Positions 1 through 10,846 of a stretch of DNA of 64,000 nucleotides are shown here, in pieces. The position numbers and the translations under genes are program-made. Each line of letters opens with the position of its first letter. The first letter of the stretch is position 1. The notes under the pieces were generated by a model. It worked only from the letters and a program-made list of their open reading frames with translations. It did not search any database and was not told where the DNA came from. The DNA is from Streptomyces lydicus (GTDB taxonomy: Bacteria; Actinomycetota; Actinomycetes; Streptomycetales; Streptomycetaceae). The stretch spans positions 8,137,358-8,201,357 of the forward strand of contig NZ_CP017157.1 of the NCBI RefSeq assembly GCF_001729485.1, in the 5' to 3' direction.

Positions 1-113
1 GGGTGCGTCACAACCCGCGACCGGCATTCCTATGATGGGCGGACGACACCGCGGACCGCCGTCGACCAGGCAAAGGTCCGAGAGGTGCAGGCGGCGCGAC
101 GGTGGAGGGGTCG

Positions 114-1262
114 ATGACTCAGGGGGCCAGTCAGGGACCCATGGTGTGGACCATGGGGGGACAGACTCCGGAGTCCGCTCCGTTGCCCGGAGCGCCTTCC
201 GGCGTGCCCGCCGGAGCCCCCGTTCCGCCCGTCGGTCCGCCGCTCCACCTGCCCGCCGGCACGCCGGCCCCGCCCGCCGCGCCCCCCGTGGCGCCGCCCG
301 CGCCGCCGGCCGAGCTCCCCGAGGACTACACCCCGACCGCCCGCGACCTCCCGGTCGTCACCCCGGGCCGTACGGACACCCTCATCGACCACCAGGCCGT
401 CGTCCCGGTGCCCGAGGCCGCGAGCGAGTCCGACGCGCCCGAGGGCATGGGCCCGCTGTACGTCGTCGGCGATGTGCATGGCTACTACGACGAGCTGCGC
501 GAGGCGCTGGCCGCCGAGGGCCTGATCGACGCGGACGGCAACTGGGCGGCCGGCAACGCCCGGCTCTGGTTCCTCGGCGACTTCACCGACCGCGGCCCGG
601 ACGGCATCGGCGTCATCGACCTGGTCATGCAGCTCTCCGCCCAGGCCGCGGCGGCCGGCGGCTACTGCAAGGCGCTGATGGGCAACCACGAGCTCCTGCT
701 GCTGGGCGCCAAGCGGTTCGGCGACACCCCCGTCCAGTCAGGGGCCGGCACCGCCTCCTTCCAGGCCGCCTGGCTCCTCAACGGCGGCCAGAAGACCGAC
801 ATGGACCGCCTGGAGGACCACCACCTCCAGTGGATGGCTCGGCTGGACGCGGTGATGGAGGAGGACGGGCACCTGCTGGTGCACTCCGACACCACCGCCT
901 ACCTGGAATACGGCGACTCCATCGAGGCCGTCAACGACACCGTCCACGACGTGCTGACCCGCAGCGACGCCGACGAAGTGTGGGACCTCTTCCGCAAGTT
1001 CACCAAGCGCTTCGCGTTCCGCGACGACTCCGGTTCGCAGGCCGTACGCGAGCTCCTGGACGCCTACGGCGGCGACCGGGTCGTCCACGGCCACAGCCCG
1101 ATCCCGTATCTGCTGGGCGAGGTGGGCACGGAGGACGGCGAGGGCGACGGCATCGCGGTCGACGGACCGCACGTCTACGCCGACGGGCTGGCGATCGCCA
1201 TGGACGGCGGCGTCACAATGGCCGGAAAACTGCTGGTCGTGCAACTCCCCCTGGCCGGCTGA
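114..1262 (+). CDS. PPP-family serine/threonine protein phosphatase (metallophosphoesterase)
   Basis: Probable metal-dependent phosphoprotein phosphatase of about 382 residues. The core carries the PPP signature in order: GDVHGYYDEL near residue 119, GDFTDRG near 155, GNHE near 190 and HGHSP near 325. These are the residues that bind the two metals in this family. Residues 1-110 are a Pro/Ala-rich, probably disordered leader. I chose ATG 114 because GGAGGGG lies just upstream; an in-frame GTG at 102 overlaps that ribosome site. It stands alone, with 224 bp before the next gene. The substrate cannot be told from sequence, and bis-nucleotide hydrolases share the same fold. Confidence 0.85.
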   Translation: MTQGASQGPMVWTMGGQTPESAPLPGAPSGVPAGAPVPPVGPPLHLPAGTPAPPAAPPVAPPAPPAELPEDYTPTARDLPVVTPGRTDTLIDHQAVVPVPEAASESDAPEGMGPLYVVGDVHGYYDELREALAAEGLIDADGNWAAGNARLWFLGDFTDRGPDGIGVIDLVMQLSAQAAAAGGYCKALMGNHELLLLGAKRFGDTPVQSGAGTASFQAAWLLNGGQKTDMDRLEDHHLQWMARLDAVMEEDGHLLVHSDTTAYLEYGDSIEAVNDTVHDVLTRSDADEVWDLFRKFTKRFAFRDDSGSQAVRELLDAYGGDRVVHGHSPIPYLLGEVGTEDGEGDGIAVDGPHVYADGLAIAMDGGVTMAGKLLVVQLPLAG

Positions 1263-1492
1263 GAGTTTCCCGAGCGGGTCTGCTGCGGGCTCACGGACGG
1301 TCGTTCAACGACGGAACACGGCGGCGCCACGGGCGGAATCCGGTCGTGGCATTACTCAATTCCGCAAACTCTCTGTCACCACGTGCCGGAGTCGCTCTAC
1401 CATCGGTCTATCCGTAGCAGGCTCTCCTCCGTTTCCGCCCACTGCCCGGCCCACGCCGGCCGTACGGCCCTACGGAGCATCGGGGGATGCAC

Positions 1493-2395
1493 ATGAACAG
1501 CGCTCCGCACCTGCTGAACGAGGACCGCGCGGAATTCGCGCGGCTCCTTGATGAGGCGCTGCGTACCGCCGCCTACCGCCCGGACGGCACCGACGCCGCC
1601 GCGGGAAAGCACCTCAATACCGAGCAGTTGCGCACGATGGCGCTCAGCGCGACCACCGCCATCGCCGCCTGCGCCACGGCCGAATACCAGCGTTACGTCC
1701 AGCTCCGCACCGAGTTGCGTACGCCGGTGTCCGCCACGTCCGGCGCCGGCGCGAGAGGCCAGGAGGCGGCGACCGCCGCCGAGGGGGATGCGGGACCGGC
1801 CACCGTGACGGCGGCGGGGGAGGCCGAAACCCCCGGGGCCGGGCTGGCCGCGGTGATCGCGGTGCTCGCCCCGGTCCTCGCGGGCATCGCCGCCGTCCTC
1901 TTCCTGCTCATCGGCTATGTGCTGCGAGCGGTCAACCCGGACAAGTCGCTGGCGCAGCCGCTGATCAGCGTCGGCTGGGTCTTCGCGGCACTCACCGCCG
2001 CCGGCACGCTCGTCGCGATGGTCGGCCTGGTCATCACGGCACTGCGCAACGGCCCCTCCGACCGGTCCTCCAGAACCGACGAGTTGGGCGAGGCCCTGGA
2101 CGACGCCCGCGAGACCTGGCGGCGCGCCCTCCTGGAGCGTGGTCTGCTGCCGTTCCTCCGCGAGGCGCTGGCGGACCCGTCGGCCCGTCCGGAGGTGGAC
2201 CCCGTCCGCTACGTCCCACGCCACACCACGGCCCCGGAGAGCCGTATCCCCACGCTCGGCTACACCCGCCCCGAGTTCACCAGCCCGGACAGCGGCTCGT
2301 CGGGCTCCCGCCCGCGCTACTCCAGCCCGAACTACTCCAGCCCGGAGTACGGCGCCGGCCCCGAACACGACGGCCCGGACCGGACACCGGACTGA
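1493..2395 (+). CDS. Hypothetical membrane protein with two central TM helices
   Basis: About 300 residues, not recognised as a named family. A charged, Ala-rich N-terminal half of about 110 residues is followed by two hydrophobic helices (around residues 120-147 and 157-180) separated by a short polar loop. The C-terminal tail is rich in Ser, Pro and Tyr with repeated SSPNYSSPEY-like units. ATG 1493 follows a run of five G at good spacing; ATG 1487 is in frame and is also possible, with GGAG at 1474-1477. The two cytoplasmic-looking flanks suggest a membrane-anchored scaffold, but no function is claimed. Confidence 0.7.
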   Translation: MNSAPHLLNEDRAEFARLLDEALRTAAYRPDGTDAAAGKHLNTEQLRTMALSATTAIAACATAEYQRYVQLRTELRTPVSATSGAGARGQEAATAAEGDAGPATVTAAGEAETPGAGLAAVIAVLAPVLAGIAAVLFLLIGYVLRAVNPDKSLAQPLISVGWVFAALTAAGTLVAMVGLVITALRNGPSDRSSRTDELGEALDDARETWRRALLERGLLPFLREALADPSARPEVDPVRYVPRHTTAPESRIPTLGYTRPEFTSPDSGSSGSRPRYSSPNYSSPEYGAGPEHDGPDRTPD

Positions 2396-2463
2396 CCGCT
2401 CGGGGCCGGCCGGGGAGCCCGGCCCGGGTGGTTCCGTCCGGCGACGGAGCCACCCGGTGGCGC

Positions 2464-4399
<1,936 letters not shown>

Positions 4400-4479
4400 A
4401 TTGCAAAGGTGGCACCACGGTAGCGGCCGATGTGGCGGGGTGAACAGGGGGCCCCAGCAGTTGTTGGGATGATCGGGCG

Positions 4480-5844
4480 GTGACCCTGCACGAGTCCCAC
4501 TCCCATCCCGCCGCCCATTCCCACGCCCACAGTCATGGACCCGCTGCACCTGTCTCCCGGCATCTGCGCAAGGTCATCGCGGCGGTGCTGATCCCGTTCG
4601 CGGCCGCGGTGGCGGTCGGCCTGATCGTGCTCTGGCCGGGCGGCGCGCCGCCTCACAAGCCGTCCGGCGTCGGCTTCGACCAGCCCACCGAGAAGGCGCA
4701 CGTGATCAAGGTGGTGGAGGTGAACTGCGCGGATGTGCATGCCGAGCAGCAGCCCCAGCCGCCGTCGCCGACGGGTCAACAGCCGAGCGGGGGAGCGGCC
4801 AAGGGCAGGTCGTGCGAGCAGGCCACGATCAAGGTCACCACGGGCCAGAACACCGGGCGCACCTTCCGGACAGTGGTGACGCCGGACGCCTTGCGGCACT
4901 ACACGACCGGGCAGGACGTGGTGGTGGCGTACTCCCCCAAAGCGCCCAGGGAGTTGCAGTACTCGGTCAGCGATGTCGACCGGTCCCTCCCGATGTGGAT
5001 ACTGGCCGCGATCTTCGCGTTGGCGGTGGTGATCGTCGGCCGGCTGCGCGGCGTCCTCGCACTGGTCGCGCTGGCAGCCAGCTTCGTCGTGCTGACCCTG
5101 TTCATCCTCCCGGCGATCCTCCAGGGCTCCGATCCGCTGGTGGTGGCGGTCGTCGGGGGCAGCGCGATCATGCTGATCGCGCTGTACATGTGCCACGGAC
5201 TGACCGCCCGTACGTCGGTGGCGGTGCTCGGCACCCTGGCCTCGCTGGTGCTGATCGCGCTGCTCGGATCGGTCTTCATCAACTGGGCGCTGCTGACCGG
5301 CAATACGGACGACACCACCGGGCTGGTGCACGGCCTGTATCCGGACATCGAGATCCGCGGTCTCCTGCTGGCGGGGATCATCATCGGGTCGCTGGGTGTG
5401 CTCGACGACGTGACGGTGACCCAGACCGCCGCGGTCTGGGAGCTGAAGGAGGCGGATCCGTCGGCGGGCTGGCGCAAGCTGTACGGCTCGGCGATGCGGA
5501 TCGGCCGGGACCACATCGCTTCCGTCGTCAACACCCTCGTTCTGGCCTACGCGGGCGCCGCACTCCCGTTGCTTTTGCTGTTTTCGATCGCACAGAGCAG
5601 CGTCGGCACGGTCGCCACGAGCGAGGTGGTCGCCGAGGAGATCGTCCGCACGCTGGTCGGCAGCATCGGGCTCGTCGCCTCGGTGCCGCTGACGACGCTG
5701 CTCGCGGCCCTGGTCGTCTCGGCGGACCGCCGGAGCGAGGGCACGCGGGAGACGCGGGGGTCGGACGCGGCGGGCGGGGGTGGGGCCCCGGCCGGCGGCA
5801 GGGCGGCCCGGCGCGGCGGCCACGGCCGGCGACGCAAGCGCTGA
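4480..5844 (+). CDS. YibE/F family multipass membrane protein
   Basis: 454-residue integral membrane protein matching the YibE/F family, whose transport substrate is unknown. The N-terminal about 20 residues are rich in His (HESHSHPAAHSHAHSHG), a possible metal-binding tail. One TM helix follows (about 30-55), then a periplasmic-type domain with two Cys (about 80-150), then about seven TM helices. The signature LGVLDDVTVTQTAAVWEL lies near residue 305. The C-terminal tail is Gly/Arg-rich. GTG 4480 lacks a clear ribosome site, so the transcript may be leaderless. It is divergent from thiC across the riboswitch region. Confidence 0.85.
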   Translation: MTLHESHSHPAAHSHAHSHGPAAPVSRHLRKVIAAVLIPFAAAVAVGLIVLWPGGAPPHKPSGVGFDQPTEKAHVIKVVEVNCADVHAEQQPQPPSPTGQQPSGGAAKGRSCEQATIKVTTGQNTGRTFRTVVTPDALRHYTTGQDVVVAYSPKAPRELQYSVSDVDRSLPMWILAAIFALAVVIVGRLRGVLALVALAASFVVLTLFILPAILQGSDPLVVAVVGGSAIMLIALYMCHGLTARTSVAVLGTLASLVLIALLGSVFINWALLTGNTDDTTGLVHGLYPDIEIRGLLLAGIIIGSLGVLDDVTVTQTAAVWELKEADPSAGWRKLYGSAMRIGRDHIASVVNTLVLAYAGAALPLLLLFSIAQSSVGTVATSEVVAEEIVRTLVGSIGLVASVPLTTLLAALVVSADRRSEGTRETRGSDAAGGGGAPAGGRAARRGGHGRRRKR

Positions 5845-5972
5845 GGGGCGGCGCGCGGACGTGTACGACGTGCGCGCGGGCGGCGCGTCGGGCAGGGGCC
5901 GGCCCGTCAGGGCGGTTGGCGGGCCCTGGGCGGGGTCAGCGCGCCGAGCGGGGCGGCGGAGCCGGGACGGGC

Positions 5973-6395
5973 TCAGCCCGCCGGGGCCTCCGTCAGGATC
6001 CGGTCGAGTACGGCCTCCAGCGTGTCGCAGACCTCTTCCTCACCGAGCGGTACCAGCCGGTCCGTACGGTCCAGGAAGGCCACCAGCGGCGCCGCGCTGA
6101 CCTTGAACAGGGCGCGCTCGCTGCCCACTTGGAGGTTGATGAAGACCTCGCCGAGGTGCTCGGGGGAGGCCGGCTCGATCCGCACGTCGCCCTCCCCGGA
6201 CGGGCGGCTCAGTCCGTCCAGCAGCAACTCACGGCCGAACGCCCAGGTGACGGGAGCGTCGCCGGGCAGGTCGAAGGTGAGGCGGACGGCGTACGGATCG
6301 GCGCGGTCGAAGTCCAGCCCCACCGGGATCCGGAACGCGAGCTCCTCCGAGACGACGAAGCTCATGATCACTTCTGCCTGAACTGTGTCGGTCAT
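5973..6395 (-). CDS. ssgA: SsgA, sporulation-specific cell division activator
   Basis: SsgA-like protein of 140 residues. This actinomycete-only family steers septum placement and germ-tube sites; SsgA itself promotes sporulation-specific division in S. coelicolor and S. griseus. Family motifs are clear: MSFVVSEELAFRIPV, DPYAVRLTFDLPGDAPVTW, WAFGRELLLDGL and PLVAFLDRTDRLVPLG. I chose ATG 6395, giving an N-terminus MTDTVQAEVIMSF like that of known SsgA; an internal ATG at 6365 (MSF) is also possible. The regulator ssgR lies immediately upstream on the same strand, the classic ssgR-ssgA arrangement that separates SsgA from other SsgA-like proteins. Confidence 0.95.
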   Translation of the reverse strand: MTDTVQAEVIMSFVVSEELAFRIPVGLDFDRADPYAVRLTFDLPGDAPVTWAFGRELLLDGLSRPSGEGDVRIEPASPEHLGEVFINLQVGSERALFKVSAAPLVAFLDRTDRLVPLGEEEVCDTLEAVLDRILTEAPAG

Positions 6396-6499
6396 CAACC
6401 ACTGCCCCGCACTTGATCGGAGATGGCCGGGAAACATCCCCCATAGCCCTATGGACGCCATCGTCTGCCACGTGCGGACGGATCACAAGGAGTGAGTTT

Positions 6500-7303
6500 T
6501 CAGATACTGATAGAGAAGGCGAGTGTCGTTAGTGTCGACTCCGCCATTTTCCGTAGTCGAGCCGTAACCGACCGCAATCGATGCAGTTCGTCGGCCGGAA
6601 GGGATACGGCGAGCGTCGCGGCAGCCGCGCCGACCTGGAGGGGAATGGCCGCGCACACCGTGCCCAGAGCATATTCCTGGCTCTCGTAGGCCACTTGACC
6701 GCGACGCACCGTGTCCAAACGGTGCAGCAGATCGTCCTCAGTTCGTACGGAAAAGGGCGTTATCGACTGCACGGGGTACCGCGACAGATGCTCCCTCCTG
6801 GACGCCTCGTCAATCTGCGCGAGCAGAGACTGCCCGATGGCGTGAGCGTGTGCGGTGGTGCGGAAGTCGGCCCACTCCTCCACCGGTGGCCGCTCCGGGT
6901 CGTCCGTGACCGCGACGACGTCCACCTCGCCCTCGCGGTAGACGGCGAAGTAGACGGCGGCGTCCAGCTCCCGGCCCGCCACGGCCAGTGCCTCGGAGAT
7001 CCGCAACCGCTGCCGGGACCTGGCCCCGGCCCGGCCGATGACCTCCACCGCGGCACCGAGGACGAAGACGCCGTCCTCACGCCGCAGATAGCCCTCGTGC
7101 GTCAGGGTCCGCAGCAGGTGGTAGCTCGTCGGAAGGGGGATTCCGGTCTCCCGGGCGAGCTGCTTGGCCGGCGCACCCTCGGGGTGGGTACCCACCGCCT
7201 CCAGCAGCCGCAGCGCCCGCTGCACCGAGCCGATCAAGGTGGGCTGAGAGGCGGATTCGCCGTTCACCACTGCCAACGCCAACACCCCAGCTCCGCTTGC
7301 CAT
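6500..7303 (-). CDS. ssgR: SsgR, IclR-family activator of ssgA
   Basis: IclR-type transcription factor of about 267 residues. The N-terminal winged helix-turn-helix is visible around GSVQRALRLLEAVGTHPEGA and LARETGIPLPTSYHLLRTL, followed by the effector-binding domain (TAHAHAIGQSLLAQI region). In S. coelicolor SsgR activates ssgA transcription, and here its stop lies 104 bp before the ssgA start. The start is uncertain: the open frame reaches 7444, ATG 7303 gives a reasonable length, and GTG codons near 7270 would bring it closer to known SsgR. No TTA codon was found. Confidence 0.9.
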   Translation of the reverse strand: MASGAGVLALAVVNGESASQPTLIGSVQRALRLLEAVGTHPEGAPAKQLARETGIPLPTSYHLLRTLTHEGYLRREDGVFVLGAAVEVIGRAGARSRQRLRISEALAVAGRELDAAVYFAVYREGEVDVVAVTDDPERPPVEEWADFRTTAHAHAIGQSLLAQIDEASRREHLSRYPVQSITPFSVRTEDDLLHRLDTVRRGQVAYESQEYALGTVCAAIPLQVGAAAATLAVSLPADELHRLRSVTARLRKMAESTLTTLAFSISI

Positions 7304-7663
7304 GGGGCACCGGAGCCCCGGTGGCGGGACCTCCTCCCGACACCGCGCGCGTCTCCCGGGCCCCCGCGATGACGCCCGGTCCGGCCTCGCCCCGCACGGT
7401 ACTTTGCGGAACCTCACCATCCGGAAGACGCCTGCGATGCGCACTGTAGCCGCGCGGGTGGCAGCGACAAGCAGATACCCGGGGAGTTAACCCGCCCGCG
7501 CACGACTCGGACGTGCATGGGCAAAGCCGGACCGCACTCGAACGCGTTCGGATCGACATCTGACGCGATCGGCCCGGCCGCTGGAGGGCGGGCCGGGCCG
7601 GTGGCGGGACGAGGCCGCCCGGACGCCGTCGCCGGGAGGCGGGCGTCCGGGCAGGGCGGTGAC
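7304..7663. other. Gene-free interval: ssgR promoter side and DUF5326 terminator
   Basis: 360 bases with no convincing gene. The right end holds two G/C-rich hairpins (7570-7600 and 7617-7652) downstream of the DUF5326 gene; the left part must hold the ssgR promoter, which I cannot place. Confidence 0.6.
7617..7652 (-). terminator. Terminator hairpin downstream of the DUF5326 gene
   Basis: Arms GCCCGGACGCC (7617-7627) and GGCGTCCGGGC (7642-7652) are perfectly complementary with a 14-base loop, 12 bases past the stop codon. A second G/C hairpin follows at 7570-7600. Confidence 0.6.
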
Positions 7664-7885
7664 TTACCAGTCGCTCTTCGACGAGGACGACGAACCGCTG
7701 ACCCGGCGGACGAGGTAGATCACTCCGGCTATCAGAGCCGCCGCGATGAGCACCTTGAACAGCAAGCCGACCAGGAAGCCCAGCGCGGTGGCGATCATGC
7801 CGCCGAAGACCACGATCAGGACGACGGGGATCACGACCCAGGTGACCCACCACGGAAGCCCCGCGAATATCCCCTTACCAGCCAC
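7664..7885 (-). CDS. DUF5326 family small membrane protein
   Basis: 73 residues, matching the short Streptomyces DUF5326 proteins. A Trp-rich start (GLPWWVTWVVIPVV) leads into two adjacent TM helices spanning about residues 14-60, then a short basic stretch and a Ser-rich tail ending SSSKSDW. Function unknown. It sits between ssgR and a cupin gene on the same strand, 228 bp from the latter. Confidence 0.8.
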   Translation of the reverse strand: MAGKGIFAGLPWWVTWVVIPVVLIVVFGGMIATALGFLVGLLFKVLIAAALIAGVIYLVRRVSGSSSSSKSDW

Positions 7886-8113
7886 TGCTCTGCCCTGCTT
7901 TCTGTCTGTCGCGCCGTCTGTACCTGTGTCTGTACCGCGCTATCTGTCCATTGCGCTCACTGCTGCGCTGAGGGCACTGTCCACGCGCCGCTGCCGCCGC
8001 GCCGCTTCCGGCTCACCCTCACCAACGATGCTAGGGCGCGGAACACCGGCGTGGGGGCCTCGCAGCCCCGGCCCTCCCCTGACCCGTCCCCTACGGGTTC
8101 CGGGCCCCGTCCC

Positions 8114-8431
8114 TTAGCTCTCAGGAGGAGAGAAGACCACCATCACCCGGAGATCCTCACTGATGTGGTGGAACTTGTGCGGCACCCCCGCCGGCACATA
8201 GATCACGCTGCCGCGTGCCACCGGCTCCGTCTCCGCGCCGATGGTGATCGCCCCCCGGCCGCTGACCACGAAGTACACCTCGTCCTGGCGGTGCGGCTGC
8301 TGGGGGTCGACGCTCCCCGCGTCCAGCGCGTACAGGCCGACCGACATGTTGCGTTCCCGGATGAACTGGAGATAAGCACCGTCGTTCGCGGCCCGTTCCG
8401 CTTCCAGTTCATCCAGTCTGAAGCTCTTCAT
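8114..8431 (-). CDS. Small cupin-domain protein
   Basis: 105-residue single-domain cupin. The two cupin motifs are visible: PHRQDEVYFVVSGRG (motif 1, His/Glu metal ligands) and IYVPAGVPHKFHHI (motif 2, His ligand). Such small cupins bind a metal and act as isomerases, dioxygenases or sensors; the substrate cannot be assigned. ATG 8431 has AGAGGGG ten bases upstream, which rules out the longer open frame extending to 9034. It is divergent from the holin-family gene with only 49 bp between starts, so the promoters must overlap or abut. Confidence 0.8.
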   Translation of the reverse strand: MKSFRLDELEAERAANDGAYLQFIRERNMSVGLYALDAGSVDPQQPHRQDEVYFVVSGRGAITIGAETEPVARGSVIYVPAGVPHKFHHISEDLRVMVVFSPPES

Positions 8432-8480
8432 GCCGCTCGCACCCCTCTGATGATTCAGACTCGTCTGCGACGATCTCACC

Positions 8481-8858
8481 ATGAAGCATTTTCTGGTCAA
8501 GACGATCGCCAACGCCGCGGCGCTTGCCGTGGCCATCTGGCTGCTCAAGGACATCACGCTGACCGGCGAGAACACCGGCCGCAAGATACTGACCCTGGTC
8601 CTGGTCGCGCTGATCTTCGGGTTGGTGAACTTCCTCGTCAAGCCCGTCGTGAAGCTGCTGTCCTTCCCCCTGTTCATCCTCACGCTCGGCCTCATCACTC
8701 TGGTCGTGAACGCGCTGATGCTGTTGCTGACCTCCTGGCTCGCCGGCAAGGCCGACCTGGCCTTCCACGTGGCGGGCTTCTGGCCGGCACTGCTCGGCGG
8801 CGTGATCATCTCCATCGTCTCCTGGGCGATGCACATGGTCCTTCCCGACGAGGACTGA
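8481..8858 (+). CDS. Phage-holin-family (YvlD-like) small membrane protein
   Basis: 125 residues with four predicted TM helices, matching the PF04020 group often named phage holin family or YvlD. The NFLVKPVVKLLSFPLFILTL segment near residue 50 is characteristic. The name comes from a mycobacteriophage protein, and nothing else here suggests a phage. The stop is followed after three bases by the TTG start of the phosphatase gene, so the two are probably co-transcribed. Confidence 0.85.
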   Translation: MKHFLVKTIANAAALAVAIWLLKDITLTGENTGRKILTLVLVALIFGLVNFLVKPVVKLLSFPLFILTLGLITLVVNALMLLLTSWLAGKADLAFHVAGFWPALLGGVIISIVSWAMHMVLPDED

Positions 8859-8861
8859 CCG

Positions 8862-9461
8862 TTGACCGCCCCCTTCCGCATCTGCTTCGTCTGCACCGGC
8901 AACATCTGCCGGTCGCCGATGGCCGAGTCCGTCTTCCGCAGCCGCCTCGCGGAGGACGGGCTCGACGGCCTGGTCGAGGTGGACAGCGCGGGCACCGGCG
9001 GCTGGCACGAGGGCGACGGGGCCGATCCGCGCACGGTCGCCGCGCTCCGGGCGGCCGGCTATGAAACCGCTCACACCGCCCGGCAGTTCCACGCCTCCTG
9101 GTTCGACCGTCTCGACCTCGTCATCGCGCTCGATTCCGGCCACCTCCGGGCACTGCGCCGGCTGGCCCCCACCCCGCAGGACGCCGCCAAGGTCCGGCTG
9201 CTGCGCTCGTACGCGGACGAGGGCGCCGGCGAGGGCGCGGGCGAGGCGCACGACCTCGACGTACCCGATCCCTACTACGGCGACTTCGCGGGCTTCGAGG
9301 AGTGCCTGGAGATGGTCGAGGCCGCCAGCGACGGCCTGCTGGCAGCGGTCCGTACCTCGGTCGCGGCCCGCACCGTGATCCAGGCCCGCGCGCCCGAGTC
9401 CGACGACGACCACCGGCCGGCGCCGGCCCCCGCACACCCGCAGGAGAAGGAGAGCGCATGA
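8862..9461 (+). CDS. Low-molecular-weight protein-tyrosine phosphatase
   Basis: 199-residue LMW-PTP. The phosphate loop VCTGNICRSPMAES lies near residues 9-22 (Cys-x5-Arg nucleophile and arginine), and the general-acid loop DPYYGDF lies near 130-136. It should dephosphorylate phosphotyrosine in the cytoplasm. The last about 45 residues (RTVIQARAPESDDD onward) go beyond the domain and are probably disordered. The likely start is TTG 8862. The stop overlaps the start of the next gene in an ATGA arrangement, indicating translational coupling with the cystathionine enzyme. Confidence 0.9.
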   Translation: MTAPFRICFVCTGNICRSPMAESVFRSRLAEDGLDGLVEVDSAGTGGWHEGDGADPRTVAALRAAGYETAHTARQFHASWFDRLDLVIALDSGHLRALRRLAPTPQDAAKVRLLRSYADEGAGEGAGEAHDLDVPDPYYGDFAGFEECLEMVEAASDGLLAAVRTSVAARTVIQARAPESDDDHRPAPAPAHPQEKESA

Positions 9462-10597
9462 CGGGCGACGGCACCCGCGTCGTACGAGCCGGGCTTCCGG
9501 AGCCGGCGGCCTATGAGCCGACGCTTCCCGGGCCGGTGTTCGCGGCGCACTTCCACCTCCCCGGCGACGCCGTCGGTCCGTACACCTACGGCCGGGACGC
9601 CAACCCCACCTGGACGCGTCTGGAACAGGCCATCGGCGAGCTCGAATCGCCGGACGAGAGCGCACACACCGTGGCCTTCGCCTCCGGGATGGCGGCGATC
9701 AGCGCCGTCCTCTTCTCCCAGCTGCGCGCCGGCGACGCGGTGGTCCTCCCCAGCGACGGCTACCAGCTGCTGCCGGCCGTCCGCTCCCGCCTGGAGAGCT
9801 ACGGCATCGAGGTCCGTACCGCGCCGACCGCCCAGGACGCGCAGCTGGAGGTGCTGGACGGCGCCCGGCTGCTGTGGATCGAGACGCCGTCCAACCCCGG
9901 GCTCGACGTCTGCGACATCCGGCGCCTGGCCAAGGCGGCGCACCGCGTCGGTGCGCTGGTCGCCGTCGACAACACGCTCGCCACGCCGCTCGGCCAGCGT
10001 CCGCTCGACCTCGGCGCGGACTTCTCGGTCGCCAGCGGCACCAAGGCGCTGACCGGCCACGGCGATGTCCTGCTGGGGTACGTCAGCACCCGTGACGCGG
10101 CGCTGGCCGACTCCGTCCGGCTGTGGCGCAAGACCGTGGGCGCCATTCCCGGTCCCATGGAGAGCTGGCTGGCGCACCGCTCGCTCGCCACCCTCGCCCT
10201 GCGGGTCCGCCAGCAGTCGGCCGGCGCGTCGGCACTCGCCGCGGCGCTGGCCGACCGCCCGGAGGTCACCGGCCTGCGCCACCCCGGCCTGCCGTCCGAT
10301 CCGTCGCACGAGCTCGCCGCCCGGCAGATGCGTCCCGGCCACTTCGGCTCCGTGGTGTCCTTCGCCCTGCCGGACAAGGCCCGTGCCGAGCGGTTCCTGT
10401 CGGCGCTGACCCTGGTCGACGACGCGACGAGCTTCGGCGGCGTACGGTCCAGTGCCGAGCGGCGCGCCCGCTGGGGCGGGGACGCGGTGTCCGAGGGGTT
10501 CATCCGCTTCTCGGTGGGCGTGGAGGAGCCGGCGGACCTGGTCGCGGATGTCCTCCGCGCGCTGGATCTGGCCGCGGACGACACCGCGGCGAACTGA
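9458..10597 (+). CDS. Cys/Met metabolism PLP enzyme, cystathionine gamma-lyase type
   Basis: 379-residue PLP enzyme of the Cys/Met metabolism family (fold type I). The PLP-binding lysine lies in SVASGTKALTGHGDVLLG near residue 195, the PLP-phosphate region in YGRDANPTW near 45, and the Asp partner in VAVDNTLATPL near 170. The closest role by overall pattern is cystathionine gamma-lyase (cystathionine to cysteine), but gamma-synthase and methionine gamma-lyase cannot be excluded from sequence alone. ATG 9458 overlaps the upstream phosphatase stop by four bases; AAGGAGAG lies just before it. Two parS-like sites follow in the downstream gap. Confidence 0.88.
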   Translation: MTGDGTRVVRAGLPEPAAYEPTLPGPVFAAHFHLPGDAVGPYTYGRDANPTWTRLEQAIGELESPDESAHTVAFASGMAAISAVLFSQLRAGDAVVLPSDGYQLLPAVRSRLESYGIEVRTAPTAQDAQLEVLDGARLLWIETPSNPGLDVCDIRRLAKAAHRVGALVAVDNTLATPLGQRPLDLGADFSVASGTKALTGHGDVLLGYVSTRDAALADSVRLWRKTVGAIPGPMESWLAHRSLATLALRVRQQSAGASALAAALADRPEVTGLRHPGLPSDPSHELAARQMRPGHFGSVVSFALPDKARAERFLSALTLVDDATSFGGVRSSAERRARWGGDAVSEGFIRFSVGVEEPADLVADVLRALDLAADDTAAN

Positions 10598-10691
10598 CCG
10601 ACTAAGGCGCACTGACCGACGAAGTCGGCCGGCAGGGTATCCCCCCTCGTCACCCTGCCGGCCCGCGGTCCGACGTGGCTCGAGCCCACGT

Positions 10692-10724
10692 GTTTCACGT
10701 GAAACCGAATGTTCCACGTGAAAC
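10692..10724. other. parS pair (one perfect, one with a single mismatch)
   Basis: Perfect GTTTCACGTGAAAC at 10692-10705 and GTTCCACGTGAAAC at 10711-10724. Start-to-start spacing is 19 bp. They lie between the cystathionine enzyme and the LysR gene. Confidence 0.88.
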
Positions 10725-10786
10725 CAACCGCTCGAACAAGGCTAGTTGACTGAGCGTCAGTGTCCAATCACGCTAGCGACACAGCC

Positions 10787-10804
10787 CTATCGACAAATTT
10801 ATAG
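10787..10804. promoter_or_regulatory. Possible LysR-type operator
   Basis: CTAT-N10-ATAG inverted repeat in an A/T-rich patch (ACAAATTTATAG) of an otherwise G/C-rich gap, 42 bp before the LysR gene start. It fits the loose T-N11-A form of LysR boxes and would allow autoregulation. Confidence 0.4.
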
Positions 10805-10846
10805 TTGGCCCGCGACCAGGCTTCCGAGGGGCGCAGGAGGTACGCG

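Noticed and set aside
8481..8858. Possible prophage remnant because of a holin-family gene
   Set aside because: The name is only a family label; no other phage gene is near, and the gene sits in a normal chromosomal context.
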